Below are positions 33,236 to 43,221 of a stretch of 64,000 bases of DNA, one piece after another. Numbering within the stretch: position 1 is the first letter of the stretch; each line of letters begins with the position of its first letter. Position numbers and translations under genes: made by a program. The notes under the pieces were generated by a model. That model did not search any database, was not told where the DNA came from, and worked only from the letters and a program-made list of their open reading frames with translations. This stretch comes from Scalesia atractyloides. Taxonomy: Eukaryota > Streptophyta > Magnoliopsida > Asterales > Asteraceae. The DNA lies in the NCBI GenBank assembly GCA_947069175.1, contig CAMTDV010000018.1:38328869-38392868 (forward strand). Reading direction: 5' to 3'.

Positions 33236-33518
33236 TTGTAAAAAAATTAGTAAACACGAAAACTGTCGAAAGTTACAACGGCTGAAATTTTGCAAATGTT
33301 ACAATTAGTGTTATGAAGTCTCGAGCAATCTATTTACGTCCGCCCCGATAATTCTGCCATCGGTTGGGGTGTGACAGATTGGTATCAGAGCCACAACTAT
33401 AGGGAATTAGGAAAATTTTGCCATGATTTGACCTGGTCTATATTTAAGTACCCATAGTTGACCATTCTTGATTTCCGCCATCGGTTGGGATGATTCCGCC
33501 ATCGGTTGGGCTGTGACA
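33236..33518 (+). repeat. Family L LTR end, primer site and short interior
   Basis: CATCGGTTGGGGTGTGACA ends at 33376 and is followed, after GAT, by TGGTATCAGAGCC (33380-33392), a tRNA-iMet primer site. About 120 bp later the LTR-edge motif CCGCCATCGGTTGGG recurs twice (near 33477 and 33495, ending CTGTGACA at 33518). No gag follows, so only the edge of an element survives. Confidence 0.7.
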
Positions 33519-35497
33519 TTTTGAGCCAAAAGTCAAACAATTTGACTTTCTGTTTGACTTTCGGTTCTGACCATATTTGGTCAAGTCAAAGTTCAATTGA
33601 ACTTTGCAACGTGATCGTAATCACAAACGTTATAATCCCTAGCGATTTCACCTCCTGATTACCATATTTACTAGTCGAAGTGACGAGTTAAAGTTTCGGT
33701 CAAAGATGCGCATAATGTGCATTTTACGACGAAACTATTTTCGGGCATCAAAACACCAAGTTTTGATACCAAATCAGTTTTATTAACTTAGTTTGACATG
33801 TCTAACTCGTCACTTTAATTTTAGTGCTTTATTAGGATCGTAAGTCGAGCGGTCTTGACCACCGCTTTAACTTTCGAATCCGACCGTTTGGTCAACCTTA
33901 TGGTCACTTCGTTTGTTTAGTGTTATGATAAGTCACTTCTATGTTCTTAAAAATGACCAAAATGCCCTTTTTGCACGTAAATCAATTTAAGCATATACAA
34001 CCAAAGTTTTGACACATAAACTAATGTTACAACATTATCAAACATGTTTAAACATGTAAGACTTATCATAAGACATATTTAACCATCCGAATATATATTT
34101 ACGCAAATGATCCGTTAAAGTAGCGTAAACTACCTTAACGAGTCATAACGGGTCAAAAGCACTTAGGATCCTTTCCAAATCAGAATGTTAACCTTATTCA
34201 ACCATATCATATGAGTCCCAACACTCGTATGGTTTGTAAGACTTCATTCTACCCGATCTTCCGTTTAAAGTCCCGACACTCTAACATAGTTATCTGACAT
34301 ATTAGGACACGTTTGAGCTTTGTTTATTCCATTTATTCAAGGACACTTACGCAATCCCAAGTGAGTACGTAGTCCCCCCTTTTACGTTTTCTAAATGTTT
34401 TGGGATGATTCACATGTACTTATCACTACTTTCGTGCTTTCATGACATTATACATGTTTTGTTTATCTAGTACATAGTACATGTTTTTAAACACATTTTG
34501 CTTCGTATCTTAACCTAGCATACCTAGTACACGTTTTTCAAAGCCATTTTTTACGACATGCTTACATTGTACAAGACATTTTGGTATGTTGAACTCGATA
34601 ATGATACATTCATTAACATTGATCATTGATCACGCCGACCGGTAGTATGTAATGGTACCATAAGATTGACAATCCCATTCCCGCTTCCTAGGTTTGTTGA
34701 AGTGACCTTAGGGAATGACGGAATCCGATGAACATTTGATAAACCTTTATCTTTATAAGAGTTTATCCGACAGTCAACAAGGCCTGAATGTATTCGCCAA
34801 CAATTTATATTTATATGTCTACACAATAAAAGCAATTATTTATAAAACAAAACTTTTGATTAAACAATACAGTTGTTCATTCAAAAACATTGTTTTATAC
34901 ACAACAATTTGGTTATACAAAGCAATTGTTTATTCATGACTTTGGTTTACAAAATGACATTGGTTTATACATAGACATTTATTTTATACAAGACATTTGG
35001 TTTTTACACGACATTGCATGACATATTTTTAACAAGACATGATATAATTTATACAAGACATAATATATTTTGGTTATTAAGTTAAACATGCATCATTCTT
35101 TTAAAATCATTTGGTTTTCATATGATTCATAAAAGAAACATTTTATAATGGTTCATGGCTACTTTTGTATTGGTTAAACATTCAAAGCCATGAATCATCA
35201 CAAAACCTATGTTACTCACAGGCATTTTTATGCTGACATTTTATTTTCACATATGTTTCAAGAGCAATTGTTTAATGATTTGATTGCATACTTCACATAG
35301 GATGGATGTAGGCCTTAGTAACTTTAAAACTTGAAAGATAATTCGATTGTATTTGGTTCCGTTATTCCAAGACAATGTAATTCAATAATTCAATAAAACA
35401 AAATTTTAAATACCACGTGTTGTGAAACAATTTCCTGTAAGGTGACTCCACAATGTTTCCATCGCGGTTTGTTGTTTTACGCGATCGGGGTGTTACA
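33519..35497 (+). repeat. Family K LTR or LTR remnant, plus orientation
   Basis: No gene. Ends TTTACGCGATCGGGGTGTTACA; its reverse complement matches the starts of the two minus-strand copies at 36015 and 37271. A stretch at 34611-34800 is the inverted counterpart of 38146-38340. The left boundary is unclear and no matching target duplication was found. Confidence 0.6.
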
Positions 35498-35588
35498 TGT
35501 GACTTGTTATTAAACATGAAGAGTTTTAATTACAAATAATGATAATTATTTTTCATCCATCATTTTCCAAATCCTCGTTAAACATTTA
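35498..35588. other. Unassigned AT-rich stretch
   Basis: No gene or recognised repeat. Host sequence left of the MITE, ending TTA. Confidence 0.4.
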
Positions 35589-35824
35589 GATTGTGTTCGT
35601 TTCACATAATGAAATGTAATCTAGATGGAATTGGAATGTATATTCCAATCCTTACTTGTTCATGACAACAAAATAATGGAATGGAAATTGAAAAATAACA
35701 TAAGGAACGGTCCAATTCCATTCAGATTGCATTCAATTGTGTGAAACTAACACGTCTAAATTCCAAATCAAATTTCAATTCATGCATGATTTCCAATTCC
35801 ATTACATTCTATGAAACGAACGCC
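35589..35824. mobile_element. Tourist-like MITE, 236 bp
   Basis: Ends are imperfect inverted repeats: GATTGTGTTCGTTTCACATA on the left and, reverse-complemented, GGCGTTCGTTTCATAGAATG on the right. The trinucleotide TTA flanks both sides (35586-35588, 35825-35827), as for PIF/Harbinger-type MITEs. The interior is A/T-rich with repeated GGAATTGGAA/TTCCAATTCC and no coding capacity. Confidence 0.7.
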
Positions 35825-36014
35825 TTAGTTTCTTGTTGAGAAGGGAGTCTCCATCCATCAAATATGGTAGAAATCCTTAGGGAATGTCACCTTCTTAATG
35901 TACCTGAACCTAATTAACCTTTGAAAAATTATCATTATCGCACCCCTCTATCAGACTTACTTAATCGATCAGGAATGAAATATTCTTTCGATCTAAAAGG
36001 GTTGTGTTGAGTGT
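35825..36014. other. Unassigned stretch between MITE and LTR K1
   Basis: I see no gene and no familiar repeat here. Confidence 0.4.
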
Positions 36015-37270
36015 AACACCCTGATCGCGTAAAATAACAAATCGCGATGGAAACAATGGGGAGTCACATTATAGGAATTGTCTCGCAACACATGGTATTT
36101 AAAGTTTCGTTTTATTTCATTGATAATTTTACACTGTCTTTGCAAAACATAAACAAAATATGAACAAACTGTCTTTCAAATTTTAAAGTAACTAAGGCCC
36201 GCATCCATCCCATGTGTAGCATGCAATCAAATCATCAAACATTAGCTCCTGAAACATATGTGAAAAGACAGTCAGCGTAAAAAGCCAGCGAGTTCATAGG
36301 TTTTGTGAGTTTGTCACATTCATGGCTTTGTATACATATTGCAACACCCCGTCCAACTACAAGAGTCATTAAGTGAAAACCTTGTAGCAAAAAGTGTTTG
36401 ATATTGCAATATAATTAACCAACTAAAACAAGTTGGTTAAAGTTTGTGAAAACCTTGTAGCCATGATCTTGACCAAACGTTTCTTTTGTAAAACCGAGTA
36501 GTAAATCGATTTAAAAGAAAACTTCGTATGGTTTATTTCTTTAAGTGAAAATCGTTGCGTGATAGCGTTTGAAAACATTTGTCCAAGTGATTCGAATAAT
36601 GTCACGATATGTAATACGATAAAAGCATTTATATATAGGAAGAACTAGCGGCGTATCCACCATGCTTTTATCATATTACACCCGTCTCGTTATCTAAATC
36701 ACTTACCATAAACCAATCGTCCAATCGTCTGTGTTATGAATCATTCGTCCATGTTATAAACCATTTGAACGTGTGACAAACCATTTGTCCGTGTCATAAA
36801 CAAATTGTCCATGTCATCAATCAATCGTCCGTGTTATAAACCAATCCTCCGTGTATTAATTGTGAAAACTTTTGGTCGTTCTTTAATGAACGCATTCAAG
36901 CCTGTATTGACTATACCATCAAAGGGTATCTTTAATAGACCACCAAAGGGTCTCTTTAACTAGAGTAACAAATCAACAAATGATTTGTTAATAAGAAACA
37001 GTTTCTGTCATTACCCAAACTTCCACCAAATCCAGTGGACAATCCGATAACGGGATTGTCAGTCCTATGGTACCATAACATACTACTGGTCGGCGTGATC
37101 AATGTTAATGAATGTCATTCATGTCATGGATAACGCACCAACTAGTTGTTCACATTATTTAAATTGTATTGTTTTATATAAACCATAGACTTTGTTTTTG
37201 AAAACTTGAAAATGATTTAGCACAAATGAGTCACCCAAAAACATTTTCAAAACGTAAAAGAGGGGAACTA
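36015..37270 (-). repeat. Family K LTR copy 1, minus strand, interrupted by copy 2
   Basis: Plus strand begins TGTAACACCCTGATCGCG. Contains a hairpin with the 35-nt loop (36610-36680), degenerate repeats of about 20 bp (36710-36860) and the block CGGTCGGCGTGATCAATG (37088-37105) shared with repeat J. Stops at GAGGGGAACTA where copy 2 begins. The J repeat shows the uninterrupted version (GGGGAACTATGTACTCGCC, 32587-32605). Confidence 0.75.
36610..36680. repeat. Hairpin with 35-nt conserved loop, K1
   Basis: 18-bp stem TGTAATACGATAAAAGCA (36610-36627) against 36663-36680 with one mismatch. The loop (36628-36662) includes TATATATAGGAAG and CGGCGTATCCACCA. Confidence 0.85.
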
Positions 37271-38542
37271 TGTCACACCTCGACCGCGTAAAACAACAAA
37301 CCACGGTGGAAACGTCGGGGAGTCACGTAACAGAACTATTGTTTCACAACCATGGTAATTAAAGTTTTGTATTACTGAATTGAATTGTTTACATTGCCTT
37401 GGATTAAACGGAAAATATAACGAAAATTAAATTGTTCTTCAAGATTTTAAGTCACTAAGGCCCAAGTCCGCCCTAAGTGTTGTACGCTCAACATCAAACA
37501 TTTGCTCCTTAAGCATATGTGAAAATAAATATGTCAGCATAAAAATTCCTGTGAGTAACATAGGTTTTGTAAAGAGGATTCATGGCATTGAATGTTTAAA
37601 AGAATTGTGTAACTTATACAAAAGTAGCGATGAACCGTTATAAAATGTTTCTTTTATGAATCATGAGAAAATAAATGACTTTAAAGAAATAATTCAAGGT
37701 TAACTTAATAACCAAAATATGTCATGTCTTGTGTAAAAATGTCATGTCTTGTGTAAAAGATGTTGTATCTTGTATTTTGTTCGAAGTGGTTTAGATAACG
37801 CTACGGTATGTAATATAATAAAAGCACTTATATATAGGAAGTACCAACGACGTATCCACCATGCTTTTATCATATTACATATGTCTCGTTATTTAAATCA
37901 CTTGCCATAAACCAACATATGAAATGTCTTATTTAAAACCGATGCTATGTATAAACAATGTCTTGTGTAAACCAAAGTAAAATCAATGTCATATGTAAAC
38001 CAATGTCTTGTGTAAACCAATGTCCTGTGTAACCAAAATGTCTTGTATAAAACAATGTCTTTGAATAAACAAAGGTTTTGTTCAAACCCAAAGTTATGTT
38101 TTATAAACAATTGCTCTTATTGTAAAAACATATATCGGGATTGTTGGCGAATACATTCAAGCCTTGTTGACTGTCGGATAGACCCTTATAAAGACAAAAG
38201 TCTATTAATGTTCATCGGATTCTGTCATTCCCTAAAGTCACTTCCAAACAAACTTAGGAAGCGGGAATGAGATTGTCAATGCTATGGTACCATTACATAC
38301 TATCGGTCGGCGTGATCAATGTTAATGAATGTATCATTGTATATTCAAAGCACCAATATGTCTTGAACAATGTAAGCATGTCATGAAAATGTTTTGAAAT
38401 CATGTACTTTGCATACCAAGTCAATATACCAAGAAAAAATTTCTTTGAAATCGTGTACTAGGTATGCTAAGTCAACATGCGAAGTAAAAATGTCTTTGAA
38501 ATCATGTGTAGGTATACTAAGTCAATATACCATGTAAAATGT
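37271..38542 (-). repeat. Family K LTR copy 2, minus strand, cut by element D
   Basis: Plus strand begins TGTCACACCTCGACCGCG at 37271, inside copy 1. Carries the hairpin with 35-nt loop (37808-37880), degenerate AAACCAATGTCTTGTGT repeats (37920-38070), the intact counterpart of the insertion site of element C (GATTGTCAATGCTATGG, 38271-38287) and about three 60-bp tandem units (38380-38540, TTTGAAATCATGT). Its right end is cut by D at 38543. Confidence 0.75.
37808..37880. repeat. Hairpin with 35-nt conserved loop, K2
   Basis: 19-bp stem (37808-37826 against 37862-37880, one mismatch); loop 37827-37861 differs from the K1 loop at a few positions and has the same length. Confidence 0.85.
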
Positions 38543-38944
38543 TGTTGATACATGATGTCTATTGTCAAGGTCTTTGATCGAGTCTGTACGATTAGGGCTT
38601 GAATATGTTAGAACTTGAAGTTATATTTATGATGTAAACACAAGTTCGGCCGAACTTGTGTGTGGATGCTCAAGTTTCGCCCGAACTTGATCTATTTAAC
38701 ACCACAGTTCGAGCGAACTTGTGTGTCTATATATAGTTGGTCATGGTTCATTCATTGTAACAACTTTGCGACTTTGACGGCGAAGCTCTGTCTGTTTGGA
38801 AACTGAATGTATATGATTTGGACATGAATAAATAGACAATTAAATCGTAAACTTGTGTATTTGATTAACATGTCATATAATTTCCGCTTATATCGGACAT
38901 TAGATACAAATTAGGTTCCTTGACCGTGGAGGATCGGTCCTAAC
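38543..38944 (+). repeat. 5' LTR of copia element D
   Basis: Starts TGTTGATACATGATG; ends near GGATCGGTCCTAAC, a changed form of the TCCTACA end seen in C. Has palindromes (38641-38720), a TATA-like TATATATA (38728-38735) and GCGAAGCTCTGTC (about 38780). Confidence 0.85.
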
Positions 38945-38947
38945 TAG

Positions 38948-38960
38948 TGGTATCAGAGCC
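38948..38960 (+). other. tRNA-iMet primer-binding site, element D
   Basis: TGGTATCAGAGCC, a perfect match to the common plant primer site. Confidence 0.92.
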
Positions 38961-39180
38961 AAATACCTAATTTGCTGAGATCTACACAAGACACTCTATA
39001 TTTCTACTCATTTCTACCATTTTTCTTAACTTTTTCACAAAATTGTTGAATTCATGGACAAAAATTGCTAAAATTTGAACATGTCTTAGATAATCACCTA
39101 AATACAAACCCTTAAATGTTTCAGAATCAAATTCAATCGAATTCATGTCGAAATTGTCAAAAAACCATGTTTGAACACCA

Positions 39181-39502
39181 AACTTCGCTCGAACTCACAC
39201 ATCAAGCTCGCTCGAACTTGGTCTAAAATCTTCAAATCTTGTTGATTTTAACCATCTTCGCCCGAACTTGCTTGATTTTTCAGTGCTTTTTGACTAAGTT
39301 CAACCGAACTTGTCAATCCTTGTTGAAAATTAATATAAGTTCGCTCGAACTTGGATATAACTTGGAAATTTTTCAAAACATAATACAAGTTCGCCCGAAC
39401 ATGATTAAACTTGAAAATTCTTGAAAATTTCATACAAGTTCGCCCGAACTTGTTGAAATTGAATCTGAAATCTTTTTTCTTCACAAGTTCGACTGAACTT
39501 GT
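39181..39502 (+). repeat. Palindrome array in leader of element D
   Basis: Eight copies or half-copies of CAAGTTCGNNCGAACTTG (near 39202, 39256, 39295, 39335, 39386, 39434, 39484), ending about 65 bp before the gag start. Confidence 0.9.
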
Positions 39503-39567
39503 GAGTTTGCTAATCAATCTTCGAGCGTTTTTGAACGTGTTTTCAGTTAAACCTTCAGTTTGTCGAA

Positions 39568-42500
39568 ATGGATGATTTACATAACGCCTTTGCTTCAACA
39601 GTGGCTTCTACATCTAATGCAAACGCGGTAAACCAGATGAATCCGGATAATGAGATGGGAACGACTACAAAACCGCTAAAGTTGATGAGCATGGATGAGA
39701 ATGAAGACTGGAAGGAAAAATTCATGAACTGGGTTCAAGGAAATCACTTTCATAGTTGGGTTGCTGTAGAAACCAGATATAAGTGGCCAAAAGATGAACG
39801 TGATCAAGATCTTGCTTTGATTAAGTTTACACCAGAACATAAAGATGCGTATGTGGCAAAAAGAAGATGATCAGTCTGATACAGCAATCAGTGAAAGAAG
39901 ACATCTTGATTTTGTTACCTGAATACGAGACGTCACAGATGCTGTAGGATGCTTTGTGCTAAATATCTGGGAAGTGATGAGATGATTAAGAGCAAGAAGG
40001 CTTTAATCAAGAAAGAGTTTGACATTTTCACAACGATCAAAGGCGAACCATGAAATAAATGATCGATAAATATTGTCATTTGATGGTTCAGATGCGAAGA
40101 CATAATATTAAAAAAACTGATGAAGAGCAGATTGATAAATTGGTTGATGCACTTCCTTAGGGGGAGTGGTCGACCTACTTGATGGTATTGAAGAATAGTC
40201 CGGGTTGGATGCATCTCAAGTTATCATCTTTCATTGACAAGTTAGAAGGACATGAAATGGAGTTGCTGAAAATGGCCAAATCATAGAATGCAAATGTAGT
40301 GCAAGATATTGGTGTGTGCTACAAAGGAGGTATTCAAGAGATTTCGAGTCCGAAAATTCAAACAGCATTTAGTGCGAATATGAATTCCTCGAATCATTTG
40401 TCTCAAAGTCAATCGAATACTCAATCATACCCGAGTTATGATCAGAGTCCTCCGAACACTGGATATTCGAGTGCTAGTTCAAACTCTCCGTTCCAGAATC
40501 AACCGAATCAGACAAATCAGAAAATTCATTCTAGTTCTGATCCAAATGTTTTCCAGTGCAACATTGTTGTGAATCTGAAGAATTTTTTCCCTGAGCAAGT
40601 GGCTAAACAACATATAGATCGTGCTCGAATCGTACAAAAGTTTAGTTGCAGGGAAGATCAGAAATCCAGAAATGACTGCTGAGGATTACGATCAAGTTGA
40701 TGAAGAAGAGTTAGTACTGATGGATATCAAGTGGAGCTTAGCATCAATCATAAGAAGAGTCACAAAGTTTGTAGCGCTCACTGGAAGAGACATTGGTAAT
40801 TCGAGCAATAAGCTTGGTTTCGATAAGTCGAAAGTAACGTGCTTCAAATGCAGACAAAAAGGGTATTTTAAACGAGAATGCACGAACCAAGAAGCAAGCG
40901 GCAACCAAAGTCCTTTTGGCAGCAATGATTATTACAAGAAAGCGTTGCAATACAAGCCATATCCAAAGAGAACTCAAGTTGAGGTTCAAGATAATTCCTC
41001 AAAGTCAACTGAACAACCTCTAATTATGATTAATGGTTTTGATTGGAATAAGTATATTGGTAAGAAGACTGGTGTTGCTTTGATGGCAGAGATAGTGGAT
41101 GAATCAGAACCGATGGTTGATGATGCAGCTCTGGAGAAGGCGATCTTTGAAGAATATCTGAAAGAACAGAGGAAGAGGAAATGATCTATCACCAGACATA
41201 GATGAAGAACATTATCTCTCCTAACTTTGATTCTAGTTTTGCAGGTTGCTTTGGAAATACATCGCTAGAGCAAGTGGCTGAAGAAAAGAAACCAGAAGTC
41301 GAGGAGGTCATTGACGTGAAAAAGGAGATGAATGCAGAAAACCTCACAAAGATTGCTGACAAAGCCATGATGGCAAATCTGAAACAGGTGAGTTCAGAGG
41401 TAAAGGTGATTAAGAAGGAAGTTGTGAAAGTTATGGAGGTTGAAAAACCTTGCACAAATGCATAAAACCTTATGAGCAATGTGCTGAGAAATCTCAAATC
41501 ATAAGTGAATTAAAGGTGCATCACGAAAATTTTAGATATGATTATCGCACGATGAAAGAAGCTTATGATAAGATGAAAGGCACTTATTGCAATGTTGAAA
41601 AGCTAATTTAGAACAAGGTGCCATTATAAGAATGTTAAAAGCAACGGTAATTGAAAACCAAAAAGCAATTAACATGTACATAAACACCATTGCTGAAACA
41701 AAACAAGAGCTTCAAGATATGAAAATTGAAATTGAAAGAGTTAGAAAACTCTTGCTTAGCTACATCACGAATGCTTATGTCATCGATCACATTCTTCCTA
41801 CGATTAAGTCGGAGGAAAATGTTGAGAAACCAAAAGGTATGAAGCGTAAAGAGTACAACAATGTTCCACCTCCATTACTTGCAAGCTATTGTCATAAGAA
41901 AGTGGATGGGATTGAAAAGGCAACTAACATAACACTTTTATCAGAAACAAGTGATAAGTTGCCTGAGAACATTGATGTAGTCAATACAATATCAAATGAT
42001 GACAGTGAAGCGGTTGTAAAAAATGTGGTTGAAAATGTTTTGGGAAATGATTCTGATGATGGCAGCTTTGAAAGCGCCAACTCAAGTTTCAACAGTTCTG
42101 AATCACAATCCGAAAATGACGATACATATCGGAGAATAGCCTAAGTGATGATCCTAATGTTGTGATGTACAAAGTTAAGGACTCTGATAGACTATATTTC
42201 GACAATAGTTTTCCGATTCGAAATGTGAAAGAAGATCAAATCGATAAATTGTTCAAACTTGTTGAAGTATCATCAGATGATCTTGAAAGAAATGAAAAGA
42301 AGTTTTATTCAAAAACCAAGAAAGTTTATAACAACTACCAAAGGAATGGTGGTGAGTTTCCTGAAAACAGGAGAGCGGATTTGGTTTGGAGGTAGAAGAT
42401 GAATCGAAAAAGAAACAGAAGTCACCATTTCACGAATATAAGAATAAAAACTTATAATTTATGTTTGGGACTAACACGGTTCATGAAGAAGCTTCGATTG

Positions 42501-43221
42501 GAATGTAATCGAACGATGAGTTTAAAAAGGAAAAAGAACTTCGGGATAAAGCTAAATCCACAAGTGGAGTAAAACACACGATTGGACATTCTATTGATAA
42601 TCGTACTTGCTTCAAATGCAATGAAGTTGGTCCCATTGCTCGCAAGTGTCCGAAATCAAAGTCTGTGTATCACCGAAGAAAGATAGTTTTATATGATGAG
42701 AAACTTAAGCAACCGAAGATTGTAAAGCCAATCACAATCTTAAAATGAAACAATTAATCTAACATCAAAGTGAAACCTAAAAGTGAATCTAAAATTGAGA
42801 AAACAACTTTTGAAAAAGGTCAAACTTCTAAATCAAATGAAAACAAAGATTCAAAGTTTTACATCAAGAAAGCTCGAATGAAATCTCAAGCTTGGGTTGC
42901 AAAGAAAACTTCATCATCATCTGAAAGTGCAAAGTCTGTTTTTAAAAAAAATGGAAATGTCAAACCAACTGAGTCAGTCAATGTTAAAGGATCCAAAGTA
43001 ATAATGACTGATAAGGGGGTTATCAAAAATGATATTCCAAATTAAAAAGGGATCTTCTAAAACAGACAAAGAAAGATAAAATCGAAAAGTTTTCAAAGTT
43101 GACATTGGACGAGATGTTTGATGGCAATTTTGATTACGTAGATGAATGTGAATTTGATTACGAAGATGATTATCCGATTCAACCCAAGATCGGAAAGGCT
43201 TGGGTTTCCCTCTTTAAATAG
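39568..43221 (+). pseudogene. Gag of copia element D (longest copy, broken)
   Basis: Starts MDDLHNAFASTVAS at 39568 and ends KAWVSLFK-TAG at 43219-43221, about 1200 codons if whole. Domains: UBN2/copia-type N-terminus (KLMSMDENEDWKEKF, SWVAVETRY) to about 40270; a Ser/Asn/Gln-rich linker (40370-40530); a first knuckle CFKCRQKGYFKREC (about 40842-40883) with Tyr where His is expected; the conserved GFDWNKYIGKKTGVALMAEI (41036-41095); acidic and coiled-coil parts (41200-41800); VKDSDRLYFDNSFPI (42170-42215); a second knuckle CFKCNEVGPIARKC (42611-42652) with Pro for His; and a basic then acidic tail. Frame breaks near 39868, 39945, 40280, 40650, 41184, 41465, 42140 and 42395. With both knuckle histidines lost, this Gag should not bind zinc or RNA normally. 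Confidence 0.85.

Noticed and set aside
33519..35497. A complete solo LTR with target duplication
   Set aside because: The right edge is clear but no matching 5-bp duplication was found at any plausible left edge.
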